This document shows positions 29,240 through 38,086 of a stretch of 64,000 bases of DNA, in pieces. Made by a program: the position numbers and the translations under genes. This DNA is from Rhizobium subbaraonis. GTDB lineage: Bacteria > Pseudomonadota > Alphaproteobacteria > Rhizobiales > Rhizobiaceae. Location of the stretch: NCBI RefSeq assembly GCF_900220975.1, contig NZ_OBQD01000013.1, forward strand, positions 119,829 through 183,828, written 5' to 3'. The notes under the pieces were generated by a model. It searched no databases, was not told the DNA's origin, and worked only from the letters and a program-made list of their open reading frames with translations. How positions within the stretch are numbered: the stretch's first letter is position 1; each line of letters starts with the position of its first letter.

Positions 29240-29662
29240 TCAGTTCACGAAGCTGTCGGAGAGCTGTCCGAGTTCTTCGGTCCGCTTGCGGGTCAGCTCG
29301 GCAAGGCAGTTGGAAACGACCATCGGCTGGATCGTCCCGCCCTGCGCGGTAAAGCCCAGCGCCTCGCACTGGCTGTCGCGATAGGCAAGCCAGGCGCGCT
29401 GGGCCTTGAGCAACCGCTCCTCGGCGCCGCGCGGCCCGCCGTCGGCTTCGATCAGGTCGTCCCAGACCGTCGCGGCTTTCTTCGTCGCCAGCCATTGCTC
29501 GTTCAGCGCCTTGTCGGCTGCCGCGTAGTCTTCGGCGGCACAGGCGTTCATGTCGCTCTGCGTCTGCGCACGCTTGCAATCGACCGGCAGCACTTCGTCG
29601 CTCGGGGCGTCCACCAGCAGGACGCAGCCGCACAGCATCGTCAGCAGCGCCGTCTTCACCAT
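29240..29662 (-). CDS. LprI/DUF1311-type periplasmic protein
   Basis: 140 residues: short signal peptide (TALLTMLCGCVLLVDA; Cys residues could permit lipidation), then DCKRAQTQSDMNACAAEDYAAADKALNEQW and LLKAQRAWLAYRDSQCEALG, the DUF1311/LprI lysozyme-inhibitor-like pattern with paired cysteines. Members are periplasmic; some inhibit lysozyme. It is an extra gene in the urease operon and has no known link to urease. Confidence 0.78.
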   Translation of the reverse strand: MVKTALLTMLCGCVLLVDAPSDEVLPVDCKRAQTQSDMNACAAEDYAAADKALNEQWLATKKAATVWDDLIEADGGPRGAEERLLKAQRAWLAYRDSQCEALGFTAQGGTIQPMVVSNCLAELTRKRTEELGQLSDSFVN

Positions 29663-29687
29663 CTCCGTCTCCCCGCAATCCGGCCGG

Positions 29688-30044
29688 TCAAGCGGACGCG
29701 CCGTCGTAGGCGTGCGGGGTGAGATCCCGCGGATTCACGCCGTCAAGGCAATTGACGTTGATGGCGACCATGGAAGAGCCGTCCGGCTTCTCGCCATAAG
29801 CGAAACTCTGAATGCCGCAGGTCTTGCAGAAGAGGTGATGCACCTTCCGGTTGTTGAAGAGATACTCGGAGAGATTGCCCTCGCCCGACTTCAGGTTGAA
29901 CGCCTCGCGTGCGGTGAAGGCCAGCACCGAGCCGAGGCGCTGGCAGCGCGAGCAGTTGCAGATGATCGTCTGGTCGAGGTCGGCATCCGCCTCGAAGGAA
30001 ACGGCGCCGCACTGGCAGCCGCCGCCATAGTGCGCGACCGCCAT
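29688..30044 (-). CDS. GFA/CENP-V family zinc protein
   Basis: 118 residues with three zinc-ligand clusters: CQCGAVSF, CNCSRCQ and FCKTCG. This is the fold of glutathione-dependent formaldehyde-activating-like proteins, most of which have no proven formaldehyde activity. It ends just one base before the ureB stop region, upstream of LprI, and is probably carried along in the operon. Confidence 0.85.
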   Translation of the reverse strand: MAVAHYGGGCQCGAVSFEADADLDQTIICNCSRCQRLGSVLAFTAREAFNLKSGEGNLSEYLFNNRKVHHLFCKTCGIQSFAYGEKPDGSSMVAINVNCLDGVNPRDLTPHAYDGASA

Positions 30045-30045
30045 C

Positions 30046-30351
30046 TCAAATCCCTCCCATCACCATCTGGCGGAAACCGTAGATCTCGCGCTTGCCGGCA
30101 AACGGGATCAGCCGCACCGTGCGCGTCTGCCCCGGCTCGAAGCGCACCGCGGTGCCGGCCGGAATGTCGAGGCGCAGACCGCGCGCCTTGTCGCGGTCGA
30201 AGGACAGGCCGGCATTGGTCTCGTAGAAATGGTAGTGGCTGCCGACCTGGATCGGCCTGTCGCCGGTGTTGGCGACGTCCAGTTCTATCACCGGCAGACC
30301 GGCGTTCAGTTCGATGTCGCCGCTTGCGGCAATGACTTCACCGGGGATCAT
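30046..30351 (-). CDS. ureB: Urease beta subunit
   Basis: 101 residues with the UreB signature [19 protein letters not shown] and the conserved [17 protein letters not shown] and GKREIYGF. It is the structural subunit that packs against UreC. It is separate from UreA, as in other alphaproteobacteria, and a DUF1272 gene lies between them. Confidence 0.97.
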   Translation of the reverse strand: MIPGEVIAASGDIELNAGLPVIELDVANTGDRPIQVGSHYHFYETNAGLSFDRDKARGLRLDIPAGTAVRFEPGQTRTVRLIPFAGKREIYGFRQMVMGGI

Positions 30352-30364
30352 CGGGTTTCTCCTC

Positions 30365-30619
30365 CTAGGCTGCCTTCAGCGGGCCGCAGCCCTCGGCCTT
30401 CAGCACGCGTTTTGTCGCGGCGGGATACTTCGCCAGCATGGCGGGCGTGCGCACCGGCCGGCGAACGAGTTCGCCGGCGCAGTTCGGGCAGACGCCCTCG
30501 AGAACGCCGCTCGCGCAATCGGCGCAGAAGGTGCATTCGAACGTGCAGATCAGCGCTTCGCGGCTCTCCGGCGGCAGGTCGCGGTCGCAGCACTCGCAGT
30601 TGGGACGAAGTTCCAGCAT
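30365..30619 (-). CDS. DUF1272 zinc-ribbon protein
   Basis: 84 residues with paired cysteines [19 protein letters not shown], typical of DUF1272, a small treble-clef or zinc-ribbon protein. It lies exactly between ureA (three-base gap) and ureB (13-base gap), so it is co-expressed with the urease subunits. Its function is not known; a metal-related role is a guess. Confidence 0.82.
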   Translation of the reverse strand: MLELRPNCECCDRDLPPESREALICTFECTFCADCASGVLEGVCPNCAGELVRRPVRTPAMLAKYPAATKRVLKAEGCGPLKAA

Positions 30620-30622
30620 GGC

Positions 30623-30925
30623 TTACCGGATCGGTTCGTGAACGGTTACGAGCTTGGTGCCGTCGGGGAAGGTCGCCTCGACCTGGACATCGTGGATCAT
30701 CTCGGCGATCCCGTCCATCACCTGGTCACGCGTGACGACATGGGCGCCGGCTTCCATCAGGTCGGCGACGGAGCGGCCGTCGCGCGCACCCTCGACGACG
30801 AAGTCGGTGATCAGCGCGATCGCCTCGGGATGGTTCAGCTTGACGCCGCGCTCGAGCCGCCTGCGGGCGACGATGGCCGCCATGGCGATGAGGAGCTTGT
30901 CTTTTTCGCGAGGGGTCAGGTTCAT
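30623..30925 (-). CDS. ureA: Urease gamma subunit
   Basis: 100 residues, full UreA length: [38 protein letters not shown], then [28 protein letters not shown]. Structural subunit of the UreABC trimer. It starts 127 bases after ureD, with no gene in the gap. Confidence 0.97.
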   Translation of the reverse strand: MNLTPREKDKLLIAMAAIVARRRLERGVKLNHPEAIALITDFVVEGARDGRSVADLMEAGAHVVTRDQVMDGIAEMIHDVQVEATFPDGTKLVTVHEPIR

Positions 30926-31052
30926 GGAAGACTCTTCCGTTGCAATTTGAGCATGTTGCGCAAGAGCTTGTAGCGGTTCTGCGCCAAAGACATGCGTGAA
31001 ATCATAGAACTAAAGCGAGCGAGCGGGCGAATCCGAAGGCTCGCCACACCCA

Positions 31053-31889
31053 TTAGAGTGTCCAGACTTTCGGCAGGCTTGCGCCGTTACGCAAGTGCGA
31101 AATGACGGGGATGAGAATTTTTCGCAAGGCGAAGCCATCGGTGGCGCTGACCCGGGCGACCAGCTTGTCCTGCCATTGACTTGCGCCGGCCATGGCATCA
31201 CCCAGCAAAGCACGCACCGGGACAAGCAGCGCCTCCGCCTGCGGGCCGCAATAGAGGAGCGTGGCAAAGGCCCCGTTGCCGGCGAGCACCGCCGGCTGTG
31301 CCGTCAGCTTGGCGACCTCGCCTTCAAAACAGGCTTCCTCGGCATGGACCAGGCGACCCTGCCGCCGGATGCGCCAACGGTCTCGGAAAAGGCCCGCAGC
31401 CATCATCTCTCCCATTGCCTTCCGGCCGAACAGGACAGCCTCCACGGCCAGGAACTCAGCATCTCCAGCGAGATCGACAGTCAGATTGCGCGTCAGCGAG
31501 GCACGGTCGAACAGGATCGTCTCCTGCGGCAGCCAGTCCGCCCGCGCGCCGGCACCGACGGTGATGGCCGTCGAGACCGTCGCCGTGCCGGCGGCTGCCT
31601 TGTATATCTTCTCGCAGGCTTGGGTGGTGAGCGTGAGCCGCGTGCCTTCGCCGGCCTCAAAGGACCAATCGACGGCGTCGCCGCCGGTGAGGCCGCCGGA
31701 GGTGTTGATCAGCACCGCCTCCATGCCGGCGTCGAAGGTCTCGGGCAGGCGGATCTTGGCGCAGCCTTCCTGATAGAAGGTGTCGAGGCGGGTCCGTCCG
31801 GCTCGTGCCTTGGCCTTCAGCCGGCCCACGCCACGGGCACGCTGCGGACGGCCCTGGGTTTCGGCGGCGATGATTGCTTGCGTGCTCAC
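31053..31889 (-). CDS. ureD: Urease accessory protein UreD
   Basis: 278 residues from GTG 31889, which follows AAAGGCTGAC. It has the UreD core: [43 protein letters not shown] and GRKAMGE. UreD binds apo-urease and channels nickel from UreG through UreF. It opens the urease part of the leftward block, about 100 bases after urtE. An ATG 33 codons upstream is less likely since it has no ribosome site. Confidence 0.93.
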   Translation of the reverse strand: MSTQAIIAAETQGRPQRARGVGRLKAKARAGRTRLDTFYQEGCAKIRLPETFDAGMEAVLINTSGGLTGGDAVDWSFEAGEGTRLTLTTQACEKIYKAAAGTATVSTAITVGAGARADWLPQETILFDRASLTRNLTVDLAGDAEFLAVEAVLFGRKAMGEMMAAGLFRDRWRIRRQGRLVHAEEACFEGEVAKLTAQPAVLAGNGAFATLLYCGPQAEALLVPVRALLGDAMAGASQWQDKLVARVSATDGFALRKILIPVISHLRNGASLPKVWTL

Positions 31890-31988
31890 GTCAGCCTTTC
31901 GCTTGGCACTCTGAATTCCCGGCCCGATCCACTGCATCCTGAGCGACGAAGCAATGACTGGGCCAACCGGACCTCGCCGCCGCTTCAA

Positions 31989-32684
31989 TCATACGGTCAA
32001 GTGCCGCCGCGCCTCCGGCGTGTCCAGCGTCTCGGCCGGGCCTTCGTGCACGATCTCGCCACGATCCATGATGTAGACGTGATCGGCAAGCTCGCGGCAG
32101 AAGTCAAGGTATTGTTCCACAAGCAGGATCGCCATGCCGGTGGAATCGCGCAGGTATTTGATCGCCCGGCCGATGTCCTTGATGATCGAGGGCTGTATGC
32201 CCTCGGTCGGCTCGTCGAGCACGAGGATCTTCGGCCGCGTCACCAGTGCCCGGCCGATCGCCAGCTGCTGCTGCTGGCCGCCCGAGAGGTCGCCGCCGCG
32301 CCGGCCGAGCATGGTCTGCAGCACCGGGAAAAGGCTGAAGATGTCATCGGGAATGGAGCGCTCCGCCCGCTTCAGCGGCGCATAGCCGCTCTCGAGATTT
32401 TCCTTCACCGTCAGGAGCGGGAAGATCTCGCGCCCCTGCGGCACGTAGCCGATCCCCTGCTTGGCACGGCTGTAGGGGGCCATGCCGTTCAGCGCCACGC
32501 CGTTGAAGCTGACGCTGCCCGACGACAACGGATGCTGGCCGGTCACCGCGCGGAGCAGGCTCGACTTGCCGACCCCGTTGCGGCCGAGCACGCAGGTGAT
32601 CTTGCCCATCTCGGCTTTCAGCGAGATGCCGCGCAGCGCCTGCGCGGCGCCGTAGTGGAGATTGGCTTTTTCGACTGTCAGCAT
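31989..32684 (-). CDS. urtE: Urea ABC transporter ATP-binding protein UrtE
   Basis: 231 residues. Walker A GRNGVGKSS, signature LSGGQQQQLAIGRAL and Walker B ILVLDEPTEGIQP are intact, of the LivF type. It is one of two ATPases of the high-affinity urea importer. ATG 32684 has GAGGAAC upstream. A 190-base gap without a gene separates it from urtD. Confidence 0.95.
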   Translation of the reverse strand: MLTVEKANLHYGAAQALRGISLKAEMGKITCVLGRNGVGKSSLLRAVTGQHPLSSGSVSFNGVALNGMAPYSRAKQGIGYVPQGREIFPLLTVKENLESGYAPLKRAERSIPDDIFSLFPVLQTMLGRRGGDLSGGQQQQLAIGRALVTRPKILVLDEPTEGIQPSIIKDIGRAIKYLRDSTGMAILLVEQYLDFCRELADHVYIMDRGEIVHEGPAETLDTPEARRHLTV

Positions 32685-32874
32685 GCTCGTTCCTCGATAT
32701 GGCCGTTGCGGAGGCACATCCGCCCCTCATCCGCCTGCCGTCTCCCCGCGAACGAGAAGAAGGCCCAGTGACGCACCGCCGATGACGCGACACCGGCGGT
32801 ACCCCTTGTCTGCCCCCTCTCCCCAGTGAGGCGGGAGAGGGGCAGGGTGACGGAAGTTCGTGTCCGCAGAACCC

Positions 32875-33627
32875 TCACCGCCCCAGATAGTTTTCGATCA
32901 CCTTCTGATCGGCGCTGACGAAGTCGATCGAGCCTTCCGCCAGTACCGAGCCTTCCGCCAGGCACGTGACCTTGACGCCGAGGTCACGGATGAAGCCCAT
33001 GTCGTGCTCGACGACGACGACCGAGCGGGTCCTGGCGATCTCCTTCAGAAGGATCGCCGTCTCGGCCGTCTCGGCGTCGGTCATGCCGGCGACCGGCTCG
33101 TCGACAAGCAGCAATTCCGGCTCCTGCGCCAGCAGCATGCCGATCTCCAGCCATTGCTTCTGGCCGTGGCTGAGGCTGGCGGCGAGGTCGTTGCGGCGGT
33201 TCGACAGGCGCACCGTAGAAAGGATCTCCTCGATGCGGGCGTTGTCCTCCGGCGTCATCCGGTAGAACAGGGTGGCGAAGACGCCGCGCTTGCGGTTCAG
33301 CGCCAGTTCGAGGTTGTCCCATACCGTGTGGCTCTCGAACACCGTCGGCTTCTGGAACTTGCGGCCGATGCCGAGCTGGGCGATCTCCGCCTCGTCGCGC
33401 TTGGTCAGGTCGATGTCGCCCTTGAAGAACACTTCGCCCGTGTCGGGCCGGGTCTTGCCGGTGATGATGTCCATCATCGTCGTCTTGCCGGCACCGTTCG
33501 GGCCGATGATCGCGCGCAGTTCGCCGGGCTCGATCACGAAGGAGAGCGAGTTCAGCGCCTTGAAGCCGTCGAAGGAGACGGAGACGCCGTCGAGATAGAG
33601 CAGGCTGGTCGGTTTCTTCTCGTTCAT
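32875..33627 (-). CDS. urtD: Urea ABC transporter ATP-binding protein UrtD
   Basis: 250 residues, LivG-type ATPase with GPNGAGKTTMMDIITG (Walker A), LSHGQKQWLEIGMLL (variant signature SHGQ) and LLLVDEPVAGM (Walker B). The SHGQ signature is characteristic of UrtD. It starts six bases after the urtC stop. Confidence 0.95.
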   Translation of the reverse strand: MNEKKPTSLLYLDGVSVSFDGFKALNSLSFVIEPGELRAIIGPNGAGKTTMMDIITGKTRPDTGEVFFKGDIDLTKRDEAEIAQLGIGRKFQKPTVFESHTVWDNLELALNRKRGVFATLFYRMTPEDNARIEEILSTVRLSNRRNDLAASLSHGQKQWLEIGMLLAQEPELLLVDEPVAGMTDAETAETAILLKEIARTRSVVVVEHDMGFIRDLGVKVTCLAEGSVLAEGSIDFVSADQKVIENYLGR

Positions 33628-33633
33628 GGTCCC

Positions 33634-34797
33634 TCACTCCGCCGCGACAGGTTCGGCTGCGGTCTGGCCTCTTGCCGCCTCGTCCGCTGCGGCCTTGCGA
33701 TACTCCTTCCGCCTGGCCCGCCATCCCTGCAGCGTGCCGACGATGCCCTTCGGCAGGAACAGGGTGACGAGGACGAACAGGCCGCCGAGTGCGAACAGCC
33801 AGAACTCCGGGAAGGCGGCGGTGAAGACGCTCTTGCCGCCGTTGACGAGGACCGCGCCGATGATCGGGCCGATCAGCGTGCCCCGGCCGCCGACCGCCGT
33901 CCAGATGACCACTTCGATAGAGTTGGCCGGATCGAACTCCCCGGGGTTGATGATGCCGACCTGCGGCACGTAGAGCGCGCCGGCCACGCCCGCCATCATC
34001 GCAGAAATGGTGAAGGCGAAGAGCTTGAAATGCTCGACGCGGTAGCCGAGGAACCGGGTGCGGCTTTCGGCGTCGCGGACGCCGACGAGGATCTTGCCGT
34101 ATTTGGAGCGGACCATGCCGGACGTGAGGATCAGCGAGAGCGCCAGCGCCACGGCGGACGCAGCAAACAGCGCGGCACGGGTGCCTTGGGCCTGGATGTT
34201 GAAGCCGAGGATATCCTTGAAGTCGGTCAGGCCGTTGTTGCCGCCGAATCCCATGTCGTTGCGGAAGAAGGCGAGCAGCAGCGCAAACGTCATCGCCTGG
34301 GTGATGATCGACAGATAGACGCCGTTGACGCGCGAGCGGAAGGCGAACCAGCCGAAGACGAAGGCGAGCATGCCCGGCACCAGCACCACCATCAGGGCCG
34401 CGAACCAGAACATGTCGAAGCCGTACCAGAACCAGGGCAGTTCCTTCCAGTTGAGGAAGACCATGAAGTCCGGCAGAAGCGGGTTGCCGTAGGAGCCGCG
34501 CGCACCGATCTGGCGCATGAGGTACATGCCCATGGCATAACCGCCGAGCGCGAAGAAGGCGGCGTGGCCGAGCGAGAGGATGCCACAGAAGCCCCAGACG
34601 AGGTCGAGCGCGAGCGCCAGCAGCGCATAGGTCAGGTACTTGCCGAACAGCGAGACCAGATAGGTCGGCACGTGCAGCGGATGGTCCGGGGCCGTCAGCA
34701 GGTTCAGCGCCGGCACGATCAGAGCCAGCCCGAGGATGACGGCGACGGCAATGACGATCGTGCGGTCGAAGGATTTGAGGAGAAACGAGGTGATCAT
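33634..34797 (-). CDS. urtC: Urea ABC transporter permease UrtC
   Basis: 387 residues, LivM-type permease with about ten membrane segments and the GGRGTLIGPIIGA loop. ATG 34797 overlaps the urtB stop by four bases and lies after TTTGAGGAGAAACGAGGT, a strong ribosome site. The long open frame upstream is shadow of urtB. The C-terminus has a short cytoplasmic basic/Ala-rich tail. Confidence 0.96.
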   Translation of the reverse strand: MITSFLLKSFDRTIVIAVAVILGLALIVPALNLLTAPDHPLHVPTYLVSLFGKYLTYALLALALDLVWGFCGILSLGHAAFFALGGYAMGMYLMRQIGARGSYGNPLLPDFMVFLNWKELPWFWYGFDMFWFAALMVVLVPGMLAFVFGWFAFRSRVNGVYLSIITQAMTFALLLAFFRNDMGFGGNNGLTDFKDILGFNIQAQGTRAALFAASAVALALSLILTSGMVRSKYGKILVGVRDAESRTRFLGYRVEHFKLFAFTISAMMAGVAGALYVPQVGIINPGEFDPANSIEVVIWTAVGGRGTLIGPIIGAVLVNGGKSVFTAAFPEFWLFALGGLFVLVTLFLPKGIVGTLQGWRARRKEYRKAAADEAARGQTAAEPVAAE

Positions 34798-36425
34798 GCT
34801 TCCACCGCCCTGCCCTTGAGTGCGAACAGCCCGCGCGGCCGCTTCTGGATGAAGAGGATGATCAGCACGAGAACGAGGATCTTGCCGAGCACCGCGCCCG
34901 CATAGGGTTCGAGGAACTTGTTGAGGATGCCGAGCGTGAAGGCGCCGACGAGGGTGCCCCAGAGATTGCCCACGCCGCCGAACACCACGACCATGAAGCT
35001 GTCGATGATGTAGCCCTGGCCGAGGTTCGGCGAGACGTTGTCGATTTGCGAGAGCGCGACGCCGGCGATACCCGCGATGCCGGAGCCGAGCGCGAAGGTC
35101 AGCGCATCGACCCAGGGCGTGCGGATGCCCATCGAGGACGCCATGCGGCGGTTCTGGGTGACCGCCCGCATCTGCAGGCCCATCGGCGTCTTCTTCAGGA
35201 GGAACAGGAGAGCGGCGAAGACGGCGAGCGCGAAGACGATGATCCAGAGGCGGTTCCAGGTAATCGTGAGGCCACCGAGCTCGAAGGCGCCGGACATCCA
35301 GGACGGGTTGCCCACCTCGCGGTTGGTCGGGCCGAAGATGGTGCGTACGGCCTGCTGCAGGATCAGCGAGATGCCCCAGGTGGCGAGCAAGGTCTCCAGC
35401 GGTCGGCCGTAGAGGAAGCGGATGATGCCGCGCTCGATCGCAAGGCCGACCGCGCCGGTGACGAGGAAGGCGAGCGGCAGCGCTATCGCCAGCGACCAGT
35501 CGAACAGGCCCGGGAACGAGGTGCGGATGACTTCCTGGACGACGAAGGTGGTGTAGGCGCCGAGCATCACCATCTCGCCGTGCGCCATGTTGATGATGCC
35601 CATGACGCCGAAGGTGATGGCAAGCCCGATCGCGGCGAGCAGGAGAACGGAACCGAGCGACAGGCCGTACCAGACGTTCTGGCCGGCGGCCCACAAGGCC
35701 TGTCGGTCCTGGATGTCCGCGATTGCAGCCTCGATGTCGGGCTTCAGCGTGTCGTCGGCCGAGGCAAGAGCCGCGCTCAGCAGCGACAGCGAGTCCTGGC
35801 CGCCGGCCTTTCCGATGATCGCGATGGCAGCCTTCTTTTCACCATCCGGACGGTCCGAAACCAGGAGGGCTGCGGCGCGCGCGCGTTCCAGCACCGTCTT
35901 CACGCGGCCGTCGGTCTCCGCCGCAAGCGCGGTCTCGACCTGTTCAAGCGCGTCCGCCGAAGGCGCGCGCAGCAGGGTTTGCGCGGCCTGCAGGCGGACG
36001 CCGGCATCCGGGCTCATCAGCGTCAGCCCGCCGAGTGCGGCGCGGACGGTGCGGCGCAGACTGTTGTTGACCTTGATCTTCGCAAGCGCGCCGGACGCCT
36101 CCGTGCCGACCTCCTCGCCGCTCAGCGGATCGATGAGGACGAGATTGCCGGCGGAGGATTTTGTGAGAAAGACCTGCTTGTCGGACTTGCGCTGATAGAG
36201 GTCGCCCGCGGCAAGCGCCTCGAGCGCGGGAACGATCTTCGGATCGCCGGTCTTGGCCAGCGCCTCGACCTGTTTCGCGGTCTGCGAGAAATTCCCCTCG
36301 CCCAGCGCATTGATCATCGCCCGCAAGTCGTCCTCGGCGCGGAGGTCGGTCGCAAATACGGTGATGAAAAGGCAAAACGTCACCAGCAGGGACTGGAGCG
36401 ATCGATAGGCTAGCCGCATCAACAT
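34794..36425 (-). CDS. urtB: Urea ABC transporter permease UrtB
   Basis: 543 residues. It has a signal peptide and a periplasmic helical N-terminal domain (about 30-240, HEAT-like alternation of helices) before the LivH-type permease part (about 250-540, GLAITFGVMGIINMAHGEMVMLGAY, GGVGNLWGT). The extra N-terminal domain is typical of UrtB. ATG 36425 has AGGATGAACCC upstream. It is coupled to urtC by ATGA. Confidence 0.95.
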   Translation of the reverse strand: MLMRLAYRSLQSLLVTFCLFITVFATDLRAEDDLRAMINALGEGNFSQTAKQVEALAKTGDPKIVPALEALAAGDLYQRKSDKQVFLTKSSAGNLVLIDPLSGEEVGTEASGALAKIKVNNSLRRTVRAALGGLTLMSPDAGVRLQAAQTLLRAPSADALEQVETALAAETDGRVKTVLERARAAALLVSDRPDGEKKAAIAIIGKAGGQDSLSLLSAALASADDTLKPDIEAAIADIQDRQALWAAGQNVWYGLSLGSVLLLAAIGLAITFGVMGIINMAHGEMVMLGAYTTFVVQEVIRTSFPGLFDWSLAIALPLAFLVTGAVGLAIERGIIRFLYGRPLETLLATWGISLILQQAVRTIFGPTNREVGNPSWMSGAFELGGLTITWNRLWIIVFALAVFAALLFLLKKTPMGLQMRAVTQNRRMASSMGIRTPWVDALTFALGSGIAGIAGVALSQIDNVSPNLGQGYIIDSFMVVVFGGVGNLWGTLVGAFTLGILNKFLEPYAGAVLGKILVLVLIILFIQKRPRGLFALKGRAVEA

Positions 36426-36486
36426 GGGTTCATCCTCGCCGGGCCGTTTCAGGCCGTTTCGGCCCTCGGCGTGCGCATTCAGATTT

Positions 36487-36525
36487 CGGAAGCATCCCGC
36501 CACCGGAGATGACGGGATGCTTCCG
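36487..36525 (-). terminator. Strong hairpin between urtA and urtB
   Basis: CGGAAGCATCCCG and CGGGATGCTTCCG form a perfect 13-bp stem with a 13-base loop. There is no T run, so it more likely stabilises the 3' end of the abundant urtA message or partly attenuates read-through into urtB than fully terminates. Same layout as in other binding-protein ABC operons. Confidence 0.7.
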
Positions 36526-36574
36526 GCCGGCCACGAAGGCGAACCTTCGCAGCCGTCCGATCGATCCCGGCGTA

Positions 36575-37867
36575 TCAGGAACCCTTGCCGCCGCACTTGC
36601 CAGTGGCGACGTTGAAGTTGCCGCAGGACATCGGGGCGCGCCAGTCGGAGATCAGATCCTTGGAGTCCGGCAGGTAGTCGGACCATTCGTCGCCGACCAC
36701 GAGGCCGGGGGTCTCCCAGACGGTCTCGAACTGGCCGTCGGCCTGGATCTCGCCGATCAGCACCGGCTTGGTGATATGGTGGTTCGGCATCATGGTCGAG
36801 TAGCCGCCCGACAGGTTGGGCACCGAGACGCCGATCATCGCGTCGAGCACGGCGTCGGTGTCGGTGGTGCCGGCCTTCTCGACCGCCTTCAGCCACATGT
36901 TGAAGCCGATGTAGTGGGCTTCCATCGGGTCGTTGGTCACGCGCTTGTCGTTCTTGGTGTAGGCCTTCCAGGTCTTGATGAACTCGGCATTGGCCGGGTT
37001 GTCGACGGACTGGAAGTAGTTCCAGGCGGCAAGGTGGCCGACGAGCGGTGCGGTGTCGAGACCGGCGAGTTCTTCCTCACCGACGGAGAAGGCGACGACC
37101 GGGATGTCCTCGGCCTTCACGCCCTGGTTGCCGAGTTCCTTGTAGAAGGGCACGTTGGCGTCGCCGTTGATGGTCGAGACGACAGCGGTCTTCTTGCCGG
37201 CCGAGCCGAAGCCCTTGATGTCGGAAACGATCGTCTGCCAGTCGGAATGGCCGAAGGGGGTGTAGTTGATCATGATGTCCTCGGGCTTCACACCCTTGGA
37301 AATCAGGTAGGCTTCGAGAATCTTGTTGGTCGTGCGCGGATAGACGTAGTCGGTGCCGGCGAGCACCCAGCGCTCAACGCCCTCGTTCTCCATCAGGTAG
37401 TCGACGGCCGGGATCGCCTGCTGGTTCGGGGCAGCACCGGTGTAGAAGACGTTGCGCTGGCTTTCCTCGCCCTCGTACTGGACGGGGTAGAACAGGATCG
37501 AGTTGAGTTCCTCGAAGACCGGAAGCACCGACTTGCGCGAAACCGACGTCCAGCAGCCGAATACGGCCGAGACATCGTTTACGGAGATGAGCTCGCGCGC
37601 CTTCTCGGCGAACAGCGGCCAGTCGGAGGCCGGGTCGACGACGACGGCTTCGAGTTTCTTGCCGAGCAGGCCGCCCTTCTTGTTCTGCTCCTCGATGAGC
37701 ATCAGCATGGCGTCCTTCAGCGTCGTTTCCGAGATCGCCATGGTGCCGGACAGCGAGTGCAGAATGCCGACCTTGATCGTGTCATCGGCCGCGAATGCGC
37801 CATTGAGCGCCGTGGTCGAAAGAACCGCAGCAAGAAATGCGCCGGTCAGGCGTGCCTTGATATTCAT
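36575..37867 (-). CDS. urtA: Urea ABC transporter substrate-binding protein
   Basis: 430 residues with a signal peptide (RLTGAFLAAVLSTTALNGAFA, cleavage near 27) and a type I periplasmic fold: VGILHSLSGTMAISE, VFGCWTSVSRKSVLPVFE, GTDYVYPRTTN and AHYIGFNMW are conserved UrtA blocks. It binds urea with high affinity. The gene opens the urt operon. The 220-base region upstream holds no gene, and I saw no clear sigma-54 (GG-N10-GC) promoter in it. Confidence 0.97.
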   Translation of the reverse strand: MNIKARLTGAFLAAVLSTTALNGAFAADDTIKVGILHSLSGTMAISETTLKDAMLMLIEEQNKKGGLLGKKLEAVVVDPASDWPLFAEKARELISVNDVSAVFGCWTSVSRKSVLPVFEELNSILFYPVQYEGEESQRNVFYTGAAPNQQAIPAVDYLMENEGVERWVLAGTDYVYPRTTNKILEAYLISKGVKPEDIMINYTPFGHSDWQTIVSDIKGFGSAGKKTAVVSTINGDANVPFYKELGNQGVKAEDIPVVAFSVGEEELAGLDTAPLVGHLAAWNYFQSVDNPANAEFIKTWKAYTKNDKRVTNDPMEAHYIGFNMWLKAVEKAGTTDTDAVLDAMIGVSVPNLSGGYSTMMPNHHITKPVLIGEIQADGQFETVWETPGLVVGDEWSDYLPDSKDLISDWRAPMSCGNFNVATGKCGGKGS

Positions 37868-38035
37868 GTCGGTGAACCCCTCTAGTTCGTAAGGGCAACG
37901 GGACGGTTTTGTCTCTTAACCGTTGCTTAAACGATCATCGGATGTTCACGCTGCAGTGCACATACGTCATTTGTCGTAGACGGAGGGGAAGAGTGCGCAA
38001 CGGGGCCGCAAAAAACTCGAATACCGCAAACGGAA

Positions 38036-38060
38036 AGGCCGGCGTCAGTGACGCCGGCCT
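38036..38060 (-). terminator. Terminator after the MFS gene
   Basis: AGGCCGGCGTC and GACGCCGGCCT form a perfect 11-bp stem with a three-base loop, 27 bases after the MFS stop. On the minus strand TTTCCGTTT follows. Between here and urtA no gene is seen. Confidence 0.75.
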
Positions 38061-38086
38061 CGAAATTCAGAAAGACCTGGACTGCC

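Noticed and set aside
32860..34905. 681-codon open frame on the plus strand across urtD/urtC
   Set aside because: It is very acidic and repetitive (Glu/Asp/Arg/His) and lies opposite two clear transporter genes; typical antisense artefact.
37868..38086. Sigma-54/NtrC promoter upstream of urtA
   Set aside because: Nitrogen control is expected for urea uptake, but no convincing TGGCAC-N5-TTGC element was found in this gap.
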